Notes: generated from the sequence alone by a model not told the origin. 64,000 bases of DNA from G965220205 sp965220205 (GCA_965220205.1 OZ244812.1:2232001-2296000), one strand, 5' to 3'. Shown: positions 33,102 through 42,836, counted from the stretch's first letter. A program made the numbers and translations.

Positions 33102-34106
33102 CTACCGCAGCGCGGGCAGGACCTCCTTCGCCGCGAGCCGGATGGCTCCCTCGACGACCTCTTTCGGGGTGCCGGGCCAACCGAAGCGCAGCGAGGCGTG
33201 CGTCACGCCGATATCCCGGAAGCGGACGAGATCGGCGATGACGTCGTCCGGCCCGCCGATGATGAAGCGGCCCGCCGCGAGCTCCTCGAACGGCCGCTCG
33301 AACGACTCGTCGCCCGGCAGCGCCTTGTCTTGTCCCCAGCTGGCGTAGGTCTGGTACTTGCCCTCCAGGAAGGGCCGCGCGACCGCGAACGCACGTTCGC
33401 GGGTCTCGGCGACGAACGTCTCCCGCGACATGGGCAGCACCTCCACCGGGGGATGCCCCGCCTCGGCGCGCTCGGCCTTGTACATCGCCACCTGTCGCGC
33501 CAGCGTATCGAACGGCGCATGCGGGTTGAGGTACCAAACGGCGCCCATGCGGCCGATGCGACGCACCATGCCGTCGCCGTTCGCGGTCATCCACATGCGC
33601 GGGTGCGGACGCTGCACTGGCTTCATGCCGAGATGGACCCCCGTGACGCTCGTGAACCGGCCGTGGAACGTCACTTCGTCCCCCGTCCACAGCAGCCGCA
33701 TCAGCTCCATGCCCTCGAGCATCCGGGCGAGCCGGTCTTCGTGCGTCACGCCGAAGGCCTCGTACTCCTCCTCGCGGTACCCGAGCGCGGGCGCGATGAT
33801 GATGTGGCCGTTCGTGATGACGTCGAGGGTCGCAACCTCCTCGGCAAGCCGCACGGGGTTCTGGTGAGGCATGAGGATCGTCGTGAGCAGGTCCATCTCG
33901 CCGGTTTCGGCGGCGATCCGCGCCATCGCCGGCAACGGTTGCATCATCTGGTAGGGGTGCGACAGGTAGTGGTGGCCGGTGTAGATGTACTCGAACCCGA
34001 GGCTGCGTCCGATGCGGACGAGGTCGAGCACGTCCCGGAACCGCTCGACCATGTCCGCGTCGCTGGTGTCCTGGAGCAATCCGGAGAGGGAGAGACCGAG
34101 TTTCAC
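33102..34106 (-). CDS. LLM class flavin-dependent monooxygenase
   Basis: This 334-residue bacterial-luciferase-type TIM-barrel starts MKLGLSLSGLLQDTSD and includes the family segments GFEYIYTGHHYLSHPYQ, TGEMDLLTTILMPHQNPVRLAEE and DVITNGHIIIAPALGYREEEYEAFG. It binds FMN or F420 and oxidises an unknown organic substrate. SAR202-type Chloroflexota are known for expanded sets of such enzymes, which are thought to attack refractory organic matter. The gene is alone between leuB (243 bp away) and the VOC gene. Confidence 0.9.
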   Translation of the reverse strand: MKLGLSLSGLLQDTSDADMVERFRDVLDLVRIGRSLGFEYIYTGHHYLSHPYQMMQPLPAMARIAAETGEMDLLTTILMPHQNPVRLAEEVATLDVITNGHIIIAPALGYREEEYEAFGVTHEDRLARMLEGMELMRLLWTGDEVTFHGRFTSVTGVHLGMKPVQRPHPRMWMTANGDGMVRRIGRMGAVWYLNPHAPFDTLARQVAMYKAERAEAGHPPVEVLPMSRETFVAETRERAFAVARPFLEGKYQTYASWGQDKALPGDESFERPFEELAAGRFIIGGPDDVIADLVRFRDIGVTHASLRFGWPGTPKEVVEGAIRLAAKEVLPALR

Positions 34107-34349
34107 GTTGCACTCCTAGGCCGCTGGCGCGCGGGGCCGCCCTCTATCCTACTTGCGCAGTCCTACCCGCGCACCGCCGGCGCCACGCCTGCTCCGACCG
34201 CGACACATCGGATACGTGCTGGACCATTCGAGCGCCGGCCGAATCGCCCCCGTAGAGAGCCAGAGCCATAGCGAGCGATGGGCCCATGTCCTCCGCCGTC
34301 GCCCTCGTCTGGCAGACAGCGGGCCGTATCTGCGCCCGCGTCCTGGCGG

Positions 34350-35450
34350 CTACAGACGGTCGAGGACCAGGCTGGTCATGTGCTCGGTGGTCGAGTACTC
34401 CGCCCCCGGCGCGACGAGATCGGCGGTCCGATGCCCCTCGCGCAGCGTCGACTCGACGGCAGCCGTCACCGCCGCGGCCTCGTCCGCCAGGCCGAACGAG
34501 TACTCGAGCATGAACGCCGCGCTCAGAATCGTCCCGATCGGATTCGCCTTGCCCGTCCCGGCGATGTCGGGCGCGGTGCCGTGAATCGGCTCATATAGGC
34601 CGCGGATCTTGCGGCGCCTGCCGCCGGCGGCCGGTCCGGGGAGGCCCGCCAAGCTCGCCGACGGAAGCATGCCGAGCGACGCCGACAGCACGGCGGCCTC
34701 GTCGGAGAGGATGTCGCCGAACATGTTGCCCATCACCATGACGTCGAACCGGGTAGGCTGGGTGACGAGCAGCATGGCGCACGAGTCCACCAGCTGGTGC
34801 TCGAGTTCCACGTCGGGGTACTCTTGGCCAACCTCTATGGCCACCTCGCGCCACACCCTGCTGGACTCGAGCACGTTGGCCTTGTCGACCGACGTGAGCT
34901 TCCCGCGGCGCGACCGCGCGAGCTCGAAGCCGACGCGTACGATGCGCGCAATCTCCCGCTCCGTGTAGAGGAGCGTGTCGACTCCCTTGCGGCCGGCCTT
35001 GGTCGTCCAACGCTTCTTCGGCTTGCCGTAGTACAGGCCGCCGGTCAGCTCGCGGATGATTACCAAGTCTGTGCCGCGGACCCGCTCGTCCTTGACGGGG
35101 CTTGAGCCCTCCATGCCAGGCGCGACCCTGACCGGACGCAGGTTGGCGTAGAGCCCCAGGGCCTTGCGGATGCCCAGGATGGCCGCTTCCGGACGCACCT
35201 TGGCGTTGTCCCACCGCGGCCCGCCGACGGCGCCGAACAGCACCGCGTCGGCCCGCTTGGCGGCTGCGATCGTTTCATCGCGGAGGGGCACGCCGAACTC
35301 GTCGATGGCGCAACCGCCGATGAGGTCGGCGGCGTAGTGGAACGTGTGCCCCCACTTGGCGCCCACCGCATCCAGTACGCGCTGGGCCGCGCGGGTTACT
35401 TCGGGTCCGATGCCGTCGCCCGGCAGCACGAGCACTGAGAACGTGGCCAT
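34350..35450 (-). CDS. leuB: 3-isopropylmalate dehydrogenase
   Basis: The 366-residue protein begins ATFSVLVLPGDGIGPEV after the initiator Met, the standard LeuB opening, with VGGPRWD, the catalytic Tyr region LTGGLYYG, DKANVLESSRVW and the Asp pair in NMFGDILSDEAA. It oxidatively decarboxylates 3-isopropylmalate using NAD, the last dedicated step of leucine synthesis before transamination. It is the last gene of the ilv-leu operon, 28 bp after leuD. Confidence 0.96.
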   Translation of the reverse strand: MATFSVLVLPGDGIGPEVTRAAQRVLDAVGAKWGHTFHYAADLIGGCAIDEFGVPLRDETIAAAKRADAVLFGAVGGPRWDNAKVRPEAAILGIRKALGLYANLRPVRVAPGMEGSSPVKDERVRGTDLVIIRELTGGLYYGKPKKRWTTKAGRKGVDTLLYTEREIARIVRVGFELARSRRGKLTSVDKANVLESSRVWREVAIEVGQEYPDVELEHQLVDSCAMLLVTQPTRFDVMVMGNMFGDILSDEAAVLSASLGMLPSASLAGLPGPAAGGRRRKIRGLYEPIHGTAPDIAGTGKANPIGTILSAAFMLEYSFGLADEAAAVTAAVESTLREGHRTADLVAPGAEYSTTEHMTSLVLDRL

Positions 35451-35478
35451 GTGTTCCTCTTTGCGGAGGCGATGCCTC

Positions 35479-36090
35479 CTAGGGGGTCTGTCGCGCAGCC
35501 TCGAACCGGGTGATGTCCTGTTCGTGCTGCAATGTCAGGCCGATGTCGTCGAGTCCGTTGAGGATGCGATGCCTGCGCAGGGTGTGAGTAGCGGGGTCGG
35601 CGTGCAGCACGAACGACGCCCGGAACCCTTCGTCGTCCGAGACCTCGCAGGTCTCGAGGTCCACCGTCAGCCGGTAGCCGGTGAGCTCGTTGGCGCGTGC
35701 GATGATGCCGCTCACCGTGGCCTCGGGCAACAGGACCGGCACGAGCCCCGATTCGAACGAGTTTTTGTGGAAAATGTCGGCGAAGCTCGGCGCGATGATC
35801 GCCCGGAACCCGGCCTGTTGGAGCGCCCAGACGGCGTGCTCACGCGAGGAGCCGCTTCCGAAGTTGGGCCCCGACGCCAAGAACGCGGCGCCCTCGAACG
35901 CAGGCCGGTTGAGCTCGAAGCCCGGATTCAGCGAGCCGTCCGGCAGGTAACGCCAGCGCTCGAACAGGTGCGGCCCATAGCCGCTCTTCTCGATGCGCTT
36001 GAGGTACTCCGCCGGGATGATCTGGTCGGTGTCCACGTTGGGGCGGTCGAGCGCCGCCACGATGGACGTGAGTTTGGTGAACGCTTCCAT
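35479..36090 (-). CDS. leuD: 3-isopropylmalate dehydratase small subunit
   Basis: The 203-residue protein starts MEAFTKLTSIVAALDRPNVD and has DQIIPAEYLK, the swivel-domain motif GPNFGSGSSREHAVWAL and IIAPSFADIFHKN. Together with LeuC it isomerises 2- to 3-isopropylmalate. It is of bacterial LeuCD two-subunit type. It begins 16 bp after a small unknown gene and ends 28 bp before leuB. Confidence 0.96.
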   Translation of the reverse strand: MEAFTKLTSIVAALDRPNVDTDQIIPAEYLKRIEKSGYGPHLFERWRYLPDGSLNPGFELNRPAFEGAAFLASGPNFGSGSSREHAVWALQQAGFRAIIAPSFADIFHKNSFESGLVPVLLPEATVSGIIARANELTGYRLTVDLETCEVSDDEGFRASFVLHADPATHTLRRHRILNGLDDIGLTLQHEQDITRFEAARQTP

Positions 36091-36106
36091 GATGTTGCTC
36101 CTGGCT

Positions 36107-36373
36107 CTACTTGGTCGCGCGAGGCGCGAGCGACCGTCCGACGGCGCCGATCAGTGCTTGGCGTTGCTCTGGGCTGTCTACCGAGAATCGCTCGAAGTCG
36201 GCGCCGACGCGGACATCCGCATACAATCCCGTTGGGTCCTCGTGGAAGTGCACGAAGGCTCTTGACCCGCGATAGAACACGCCCCGTCGCTTCTCAACGA
36301 GCGCCTCGAAGGTCCGCAGTTCCGCAAGCAGGGCTTCAAGTCGATCGAGTGCATCTGGCCTAGCGTGCCTCAC
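36107..36373 (-). CDS. small protein of unknown function between leuC and leuD
   Basis: An 88-residue soluble protein begins MRHARPDALDRLEALLAELR, an amphipathic helix, then RGVFYRGSRAFVHFHEDPTG and LYADVRVG, which read as two or three beta strands. There are no cysteines, membrane segments or known motifs. It is kept in frame inside the T-box-controlled ilv-leu operon with 66 bp to leuC and 16 bp to leuD, so it is a real gene. I do not recognise the family; a regulatory or assembly role for isopropylmalate isomerase is only a guess from position. Confidence 0.7.
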   Translation of the reverse strand: MRHARPDALDRLEALLAELRTFEALVEKRRGVFYRGSRAFVHFHEDPTGLYADVRVGADFERFSVDSPEQRQALIGAVGRSLAPRATK

Positions 36374-36439
36374 CGGCGTGTCCTCACCGCCCTCGGCAAG
36401 TCCCCCACCCCCTTCGAAGCGGGAAATGAATCGAGACGC

Positions 36440-37855
36440 CTACTTCCACTCGCGGACGTCGACGAAATGCCCTGCGACGGCAGCCGCGGCCGCCATCGCC
36501 GGACTCACGAGGTGCGTGCGCCCGCCGGAACCCTGCCTGCCTTCGAAGTTGCGGTTTGAGGTCGATGCGCACCGTTCTCCCGGCTCGAGCTTGTCGGGGT
36601 TCATGGCGAGGCACATCGAGCAGCCCGCCTCCCGCCACTCGAACCCGGCGTCGAGGAAGACGCGGTCGAGGCCCTCGGCCTCTGCTTGCTTCTTCGTCGC
36701 CCACGAGCCCGGCACGACCATCGCGTTCACGGTGGGCGCGACGTGCTTGCCGGCTACGACCGCCGCCGCCGCCCGCAGGTCCTCGATGCGCGAGTTCGTG
36801 CATGAACCGATGAACGCGCGGTCAATGTTGATGGCCTCGATGGGGGTGTTCGGTTCGAGGCCCATGTAGGCGAGCGCTCGCTCGAGCGCGGCCCGCTCAG
36901 CGGGCGTTGCTGCCTGCGCGGGGTCGCCGACCTTGCCCTTGACGGACGCGGTCATGCCGGGATTCGTGCCCCAGGTCACCATGGGCGCGAGCTTCGAGCC
37001 GTCGATCTCGACCACGAGGTCGTACGAGGCGCCGGCGTCGGTCGGCAGCTGCAACCACCTCTCGACTGCACGGTCCCACGCCTCGCCTTGGGGCGCGTGG
37101 GGCCGCGAGCGTAGATAGTCGTAGGTTGTCTGGTCCGGGGCGATCATGCCGACGCGTCCGCCCCCCTCGATGGTCATATTGCAGACGGTGAAGCGACCGT
37201 CCATGGTGAGAGCGCGGATGACCTCTCCGGTGTACTCGACGGCGTAGCCGCGCATGCCGCCCACGCCGATCTCGCCGATGACGCCGAGGATGACGTCCTT
37301 GGCCGAGACGCCGGGGCCGAGCTTGCCGTTGACGCGGACCTCCATCGTAGGGAGCTTCGCCTGCGTCAAGCACTGCGTCGCCAGCGTGTGCTCGACCTGC
37401 GAGGTCCCGACCGGCATGGCGATGGCCCCGACGGCGCCGTGGGTCGCCGTGTGGCTGTCGCCGCACACGATGAGCATGCCAGGCTGTGTCCAGCCCTGCT
37501 CGGGACCGATGATGTGCACGATGCCCTGGTTCGGGCTATAGATGTCGTAGTACTCGCCGATGCCGAACTCGCCGGCGTTGCTGCCGAGGGCGGCGAGTTG
37601 CGCCGCGGAGATGGGATCGGCGATGGCGACCGTGCTTGAGCGGTCCCCCTCCGTCGGCACGTTGTGGTCGGCGACGGCGATAGTGAGATCGGGCCGCCGG
37701 ACCGTGCGCCCCGTTTCGCGCAGCCCCTCGAACGCCTGCGGGGACGTCACCTCGTGCACGAGGTGGAGGTCGACGTAGAGTAGGGGGTCTTCGCCTACCT
37801 CATCGCGGACCACGTGGGCGTCCCAAATCTTGTCGAACATGGTCTTCAGGGCCAT
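36440..37855 (-). CDS. leuC: 3-isopropylmalate dehydratase large subunit
   Basis: The 471-residue aconitase-family protein starts MALKTMFDKIWDAHVV. The three 4Fe-4S ligands are visible in IGSCTNSRIEDL and GCSMCLAMNPD, and the substrate regions VCGDSHTATHGAVGAIA and GFEWREAGC are intact. With LeuD it interconverts isopropylmalates. It lies 54 bp after leuA in the operon. Confidence 0.96.
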   Translation of the reverse strand: MALKTMFDKIWDAHVVRDEVGEDPLLYVDLHLVHEVTSPQAFEGLRETGRTVRRPDLTIAVADHNVPTEGDRSSTVAIADPISAAQLAALGSNAGEFGIGEYYDIYSPNQGIVHIIGPEQGWTQPGMLIVCGDSHTATHGAVGAIAMPVGTSQVEHTLATQCLTQAKLPTMEVRVNGKLGPGVSAKDVILGVIGEIGVGGMRGYAVEYTGEVIRALTMDGRFTVCNMTIEGGGRVGMIAPDQTTYDYLRSRPHAPQGEAWDRAVERWLQLPTDAGASYDLVVEIDGSKLAPMVTWGTNPGMTASVKGKVGDPAQAATPAERAALERALAYMGLEPNTPIEAINIDRAFIGSCTNSRIEDLRAAAAVVAGKHVAPTVNAMVVPGSWATKKQAEAEGLDRVFLDAGFEWREAGCSMCLAMNPDKLEPGERCASTSNRNFEGRQGSGGRTHLVSPAMAAAAAVAGHFVDVREWK

Positions 37856-37909
37856 GGGCGTTGTTCCTCTCTGACCTGAAAGTACTAATCTCGACGGGAC
37901 ACGGCGCCG

Positions 37910-39460
37910 CTACACGGCCTGCGCCGCCTCGGACGCCCGGGAGGTGTCGCCCATGGCGATCAGCCGGTTGAGGGCGTTCATGTAGGCCTTGGCCGCCGCC
38001 ACGATGATGTCCGTGTCGGCGCTTCTGCCGAGGTACGCGCGGTCTTCCTGCTCGATTCGGATGCTGACTTCGCCCACGGCGTCGATGCCCTCGGTGACGG
38101 CGCTCACGCTGAACTCGGCGAGGTTGTTGGGGACGCGGACGATGCGGTTGATCGCTCGGTAGACGGCGTCCACCGGCCCTGACCCCGTCGCCGCGTCTAT
38201 GAACTCGCGGCCCTCCCGGTCCGTCAGCGTGACGGTGGCGGTCGCGATGGCGCTGGAGCCGCAGGAGACCTGGACTTGACCGAGGGAGTAGGTCTCGGCA
38301 ACCGCTGCCCGCTCGTTTCCCATCAGGGCGATGAGGTCCCGGTCGGTAACCTCGCGTTTCTTGTCGGCGATCTCCTTGAAGGCGTCGTAAATCTTGGCCA
38401 GCTCGGCGTCCGTCATCTCGTACCCGAGCTCCTCGAGACGCGCCTTGAGCCCGTGGCGGCCGCTCAGCTTGCCGAGGACAAGCTCGCTGCGGGGCACGCC
38501 TACGGCGACCGGGTCCATGATTTCGTAGGTGGTCCGCTCCTTCAACACGCCGTCTTGGTGGATGCCGGAGGCGTGCCTGAAGGCGTTCCGCCCGACGACT
38601 GCTTTGTTGGGCTGAACCGCGAAGCCACTGATCTGGCTCACCAGGCGGGATGTCTTGAACAGCTGCGTCGTGTCGATCTCGCTCTCAACGCCGAAGTAGT
38701 CGGCCCGCGTCCGGAGGGCCATGATGACCTCTTCGAGCGCGGTGTTGCCAGCGCGCTCGCCGATGCCATTGATGCAACCCTCCACCTGCCTCGCGCCCGC
38801 CTTCACCGCAGCCAGGCTGTTCGCCACCGACATGCCAAGGTCGTCGTGGCAATGCACTGACAAGCGCACGCTGCGGCCCAACTCGGGCACCTGCTCACGG
38901 AGGTAGGTGATCAGGCCGGCGAACTCCTCTGGAATCGCGTAGCCGACGGTGTCGGGGATGTTCACCGTCGTTGCCCCCGCAGCCACGGCGGCCTTCACGA
39001 TATGCGCCACGAACTCCTTGTCGGTCCGGCTCGAGTCCATCGGCGAGAACTCGACGTCGTCCACGTGCTGACGCGCTCGGGCGACGCTCGCCGTCGCCAT
39101 CTCGACCACCTCTTCGCGGTTCTTGCGGAGTTGGTGTTGGATGTGCTGGTCGGAGCTGGAGATGAACACGTGGATACGGCCGTTGGCGGCGTCCTTCACC
39201 GCCTCGCCCGCGCGGTCGACCGCCGCGATGTTCGCGTGCGCCAGCGCCGCGATGGTGGGACGGCGCACCTCCCGCGCGATGCGTTGCACCGCCTCGAAGT
39301 CGCCGGGCGAGCTGATCGGAAACCCGGCCTCGATGATATCCACGCCGAGGCGGTCCAGCTGCTTGGCGATCTCCACCTTCTCTTCCACGGTCATCGCCGC
39401 GCCGGCCGACTGCTCGCCGTCGCGCAGTGTCGTATCAAAGATCAAGACTCGGTCGTCCAT
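37910..39460 (-). CDS. leuA: 2-isopropylmalate synthase
   Basis: The 516-residue protein has the catalytic TIM barrel beginning LIFDTTLRDGEQSAGAAM, metal ligands in LSVHCHDDLGMSVANSLAA, and GCINGIGERAGNTALEE. The C-terminal third (from about 390) is the LeuA dimer domain that binds leucine for feedback inhibition. It condenses acetyl-CoA with 2-ketoisovalerate. Length is that of the classical bacterial LeuA. It follows ilvC by 42 bp. Confidence 0.96.
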   Translation of the reverse strand: MDDRVLIFDTTLRDGEQSAGAAMTVEEKVEIAKQLDRLGVDIIEAGFPISSPGDFEAVQRIAREVRRPTIAALAHANIAAVDRAGEAVKDAANGRIHVFISSSDQHIQHQLRKNREEVVEMATASVARARQHVDDVEFSPMDSSRTDKEFVAHIVKAAVAAGATTVNIPDTVGYAIPEEFAGLITYLREQVPELGRSVRLSVHCHDDLGMSVANSLAAVKAGARQVEGCINGIGERAGNTALEEVIMALRTRADYFGVESEIDTTQLFKTSRLVSQISGFAVQPNKAVVGRNAFRHASGIHQDGVLKERTTYEIMDPVAVGVPRSELVLGKLSGRHGLKARLEELGYEMTDAELAKIYDAFKEIADKKREVTDRDLIALMGNERAAVAETYSLGQVQVSCGSSAIATATVTLTDREGREFIDAATGSGPVDAVYRAINRIVRVPNNLAEFSVSAVTEGIDAVGEVSIRIEQEDRAYLGRSADTDIIVAAAKAYMNALNRLIAMGDTSRASEAAQAV

Positions 39461-39502
39461 GACTCCTCCCTCCGCCTACGTCCCGCTCCCGCGCCCCGCC
39501 GA

Positions 39503-40498
39503 TTACTTCTTTCCCAGGAAGCTCATCATCTTGCGCAACTCAGCGCCGACGGCCTCCACTTCGTGGTTAGCGTCCCGCTCCCGCATTGCCTTGAACCGGG
39601 GCTGGCCCTCGTGGTTCTCGGCGATCCACTCGCGGGCGAAGGTGCCGTCCTTTATCTCGGCGAGGACCTGTTTCATGTTGTCCCGGACGTGCTCGTCGAT
39701 GACCCGAGGCCCGCGGCTGTAGTCGCCGTACTCGGCCGTCTCGCTCACGGAGTAGCGCATGTACCCGAGTCCGCCCTCGTACATCAGGTCAACGATGAGC
39801 TTGAGCTCGTGCAGTACCTCGAAGTACGCGATCTCCGGCTGGTAGCCGGCCTCGACGAGAATCTCGAAAGCGTTCTTGACCAGGTTCGACACGCCGCCGC
39901 AAAGGACGGTCTGTTCGCCGAACAGGTCGGTCTCCGTCTCTTCCTTGAAGGTCGTCGCGACGATCCCCGCCCGGAGCGACCCGACGGCGGAGCCGTAGGC
40001 CAGCGCATTCTGGAGCGCCTGTCCCGAGGGGTCCTGGTGTATCGCCACGAGCGCCGGAACGCCCGACCCGCCGACGAACACCTCGCGCATACGGTGCCCG
40101 GGGGCCTTGGGCGCAATCATCGACACGTCCACGTTGGCGGGCGGCTCGATCTCGCGGAAATGGATGTTGAACCCGTGGGCGAACATCAGCGTCTTGGAGC
40201 TGTCGAGGTGCGGCCCGATCGATTCTTTGTAGAGGCCACCCTGAGTCTGGTCCGGCACGAGGACCATGATGACGTCGCTCTGCTTCGTCACCTCCGCGGC
40301 CGTGTCCACCCTCAGGCCGGCGGCCTCGGCCTTGCTCTTGCTGGCGCTGCCCTCATAGAGCCCGACGATCACGTCGACCCCGTTGTCGTGCAGGTTCAGC
40401 GCGTGCGCGTGACCCTGGCTGCCATAGCCGATGATGCCCACACGCTTGCCGTCAAGCCGCTTCGGGTCAGCGTCCGTCTCGTAGTAAACCGTGGCCAT
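39503..40498 (-). CDS. ilvC: ketol-acid reductoisomerase, class I
   Basis: The 331-residue protein has the NADPH motif VGIIGYGSQGHAHALNLHDNG, the MIAPKAPGHRMRE segment and the class I C-terminal knotted domain with EVLHELKLIVDLMYEGGL and SVSETAEYGDY. It converts acetolactate or acetohydroxybutyrate to the dihydroxy acid. It lies between ilvN and leuA with about 40 bp on either side, in the common ilvBNC order. Confidence 0.97.
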   Translation of the reverse strand: MATVYYETDADPKRLDGKRVGIIGYGSQGHAHALNLHDNGVDVIVGLYEGSASKSKAEAAGLRVDTAAEVTKQSDVIMVLVPDQTQGGLYKESIGPHLDSSKTLMFAHGFNIHFREIEPPANVDVSMIAPKAPGHRMREVFVGGSGVPALVAIHQDPSGQALQNALAYGSAVGSLRAGIVATTFKEETETDLFGEQTVLCGGVSNLVKNAFEILVEAGYQPEIAYFEVLHELKLIVDLMYEGGLGYMRYSVSETAEYGDYSRGPRVIDEHVRDNMKQVLAEIKDGTFAREWIAENHEGQPRFKAMRERDANHEVEAVGAELRKMMSFLGKK

Positions 40499-40537
40499 CT
40501 GCTCTCCCCCTTCGCAGTAGATGTTGTCGTTCGCGCC

Positions 40538-41098
40538 TCAGGGAACCACCGCGGTGTCCGGCGCGCTGTGGTCGGTGGCCGGCGCCAAGTCTCGCCTCGC
40601 CCCCGTCGCGGCGGCGCCTCGCGACATCGCCACGCGGCCGGTGCGCATCGTCTCCTTGATGCCGAAAGGCCTCAGGAGCTGGAGCAGCGCGTCCACCTTC
40701 TCTTCGCCGCCGGTCACCTCGATGATCAGGGCGTCCGCGGCGACGTCGATGATGTTGGCTCGGAAGATGTCGACAATCTGCATGATCTCGTGCCGCGTCG
40801 CCGTGCTCGACTTGACCTTGATCAGCGACAGCTCGCGCACCACGATGCTGTCTGACGAAATGTCGTTCACGCGGACGACGTCGATGAGCTTGTAGAGCTG
40901 CTTGGTCACCTGCTCCACGACCCACTGATCGCCCTCGACGACGAACGTCATGCGGGAGAGCCCCGCAGTCTCGCTGTGGCCGACCGCCAGGTTCGAGATG
41001 TTGAACCCTCGCCGGCTGAACATGCCCGCGACGCGCGCGAGGACGCCGGGTCTATCCTGGACGAGCGCGGTGATGGTGTGGGTGTTCACCTCAGCCAT
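40538..41098 (-). CDS. ilvN: acetolactate synthase small (regulatory) subunit
   Basis: Starting at ATG 41098, which overlaps the ilvB 3' end by 13 bp, the 186-residue protein has an N-terminal ACT domain (HTITALVQDRPGVLARVAGM, FSRRGFNISNLAVG) that binds valine or related feedback inhibitors, then the C-terminal activation domain (VDIFRANIIDVA). Its last 25 residues are a polar, low-complexity tail beyond the usual end. The overlap implies coupled translation with the catalytic subunit. Confidence 0.95.
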   Translation of the reverse strand: MAEVNTHTITALVQDRPGVLARVAGMFSRRGFNISNLAVGHSETAGLSRMTFVVEGDQWVVEQVTKQLYKLIDVVRVNDISSDSIVVRELSLIKVKSSTATRHEIMQIVDIFRANIIDVAADALIIEVTGGEEKVDALLQLLRPFGIKETMRTGRVAMSRGAAATGARRDLAPATDHSAPDTAVVP

Positions 41099-42789
41099 AC
41101 CGGCGAGTCCTCTCCCGTTGGGCCCTCGATCATCTCGCTCACGCTCTCGCCTGCCGGCAGGTGAGGGTAGACGTTCTCGCTGGGCTCGATGCGAAAGTCG
41201 ATCAACGCGGGCCCGGAGACCGCCATGGCGTCCTCGATGGCGGCGCGGACCCCGGCGCTCTCCGTGACCCGCGCGGCCCAGATGCCGTACGCCTCGGCGA
41301 TCTTCACGAAGTCGGGATTGCCGGTATAGCCGCTGGCCACACGGACGCCGTCGTAGAACAGGTCCTGGAGCTGGCGCACCAACCCGAGCGAGTTGTTGTT
41401 GAGGACAGCAAACTTCACCGGCACGTTGTGCTCGCGGATCGTCGCGAGCTCGCTCATAGTCATCTGGAACCCGCCGTCGCCCGCGATGCTCCACACCGTT
41501 TTGCCCGGCTGCGCAAACGCCGCGCCCAGCGCCGCCGGGACTTCGAATCCCATCGTCCCCAGGCCGCCCGAGGTGATCCACGTGTGCGGCTCGGCGAACG
41601 TGTAGTGCTGAGCAGCCCACATCTGGTGCTGGCCGACCCCCGTCACAATCACCGCCGAGCCCCCCGTCGCCTCGCACAGCTCCCGCACCACGAACTGTGG
41701 GAGCAGCTTGTCCGAGTCCATCTGGACGCGGGACGGGTGCCGTTCGCGCAGCTCGTCGATCTCTTTCAGCCATTCGCTGCGCACCGCCGGCTCGACCTCG
41801 TTGGCGAGGGCGTGCAGCACGCGCTTGGCGTCGCCGACAATCGGCGCCGTAACGCCGACGTTCTTGCCAATCTCGGCGGGGTCGATGTCGATATGGATGA
41901 TCTTCGCGCCCGGAGCGAACGCGCTGATCCTGCCCGTAACCCGGTCGTCGAACCGCATGCCGACGCCAATCACCAGGTCGGCCCGGTCGATGGCCCAGTT
42001 GTTGTGGGCCTGGCCGTGCATGCCGGGCATGCCGAGACTTAGGACGTGCCTTCCGCTGAATCCGCCGATGCCGAGCAGCGTGGTGATGACGGGAATCTGG
42101 GCCTTCTCGGCGAGCTCGCGTAGCTCCGCGACAGCGCCCGATATGAGCACGCCGTGTCCCGCCAGGATGAGCGGGCGGCGGGCCTCCCGAATGAGCTGCG
42201 CCGCGCGCCGGACCATCTGACTGTGGCCGTCCAGCGTCGGCCGGTAGCTACTCAGGTTCACTTGGTCGGGGTAGTCGAACTCAGCCACCTCGGAGAGGAC
42301 GTCGCGCGGCAGGTCCACGAGCACCGGTCCGGGCCTCCCGGTGCGCGCGATGTGGAAGGCTTCCTTCAGGACGCGGGGCACGTCCGCCGTCCGCATGACG
42401 AGGTAGTTGTGCTTGGTGATAGGCATCGTGATGCCGGTGATGTCGGTCTCTTGGAAGGCGTCGCGGCCGATTGCCGCCCGCGGCACCTGGCCCGTGATTG
42501 CTACCAGCGGCACCGAGTCCATCATCGCGGTGGCGAGCGGGGTGACGAGGTTGGTCGCGCCGGGTCCCGACGTGGCAATCGCTACGCCGACCTTGCCCGA
42601 CGCTCGCGCGTACCCGTCGGCGGCGTGCCCAGCGTTCTGTTCGTGCCTCACGAGGACATGGCGAAGCTGCGGGTAGGAGGGCAGCGTCTGGTAGAAGGGC
42701 AGGATGGCGCCGCCGGGCAGCCCGAACATGACCTCTACGCCCTCGCGCAGAAGTCCTTCACACACCATTTGCGCCCCGCTCAGCTGCAT
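41086..42789 (-). CDS. ilvB: acetolactate synthase large (catalytic) subunit
   Basis: The 567-residue thiamine-diphosphate enzyme starts best at ATG 42789 (MQLSGAQMVCEGLLREGV); an upstream in-frame extension would run into the leader terminator. It has the catalytic Glu in LVRHEQNAGHAADGYAR and the ThDP motif GDGGFQMTMSELATIREHN through NNNSLG. It condenses pyruvate with pyruvate or 2-ketobutyrate. It is the first gene of ilvBNC-leuACDB and is controlled by the T-box leader just upstream. Confidence 0.96.
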   Translation of the reverse strand: MQLSGAQMVCEGLLREGVEVMFGLPGGAILPFYQTLPSYPQLRHVLVRHEQNAGHAADGYARASGKVGVAIATSGPGATNLVTPLATAMMDSVPLVAITGQVPRAAIGRDAFQETDITGITMPITKHNYLVMRTADVPRVLKEAFHIARTGRPGPVLVDLPRDVLSEVAEFDYPDQVNLSSYRPTLDGHSQMVRRAAQLIREARRPLILAGHGVLISGAVAELRELAEKAQIPVITTLLGIGGFSGRHVLSLGMPGMHGQAHNNWAIDRADLVIGVGMRFDDRVTGRISAFAPGAKIIHIDIDPAEIGKNVGVTAPIVGDAKRVLHALANEVEPAVRSEWLKEIDELRERHPSRVQMDSDKLLPQFVVRELCEATGGSAVIVTGVGQHQMWAAQHYTFAEPHTWITSGGLGTMGFEVPAALGAAFAQPGKTVWSIAGDGGFQMTMSELATIREHNVPVKFAVLNNNSLGLVRQLQDLFYDGVRVASGYTGNPDFVKIAEAYGIWAARVTESAGVRAAIEDAMAVSGPALIDFRIEPSENVYPHLPAGESVSEMIEGPTGEDSPVWLR

Positions 42790-42806
42790 CGCCTGCCCGC
42801 TATACC

Positions 42807-42836
42807 AAAAAACCCGCCCCACACGAAGGGACGGGT
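42807..42836 (-). terminator. T-box-controlled intrinsic terminator
   Basis: On the - strand ACCCGTCCC and GGGGCGGGT form a nine-pair stem (one U-G) around a short loop and are followed by TTTTTT. It lies 17 bases before the ilvB start, between it and the T-box sequence, as expected for transcription attenuation. Confidence 0.9.

Noticed and set aside
40538..41773. A 411-codon version of ilvN
   Set aside because: The upstream part is antisense-like frame within ilvB; ATG 41098 starts directly at the ACT domain.
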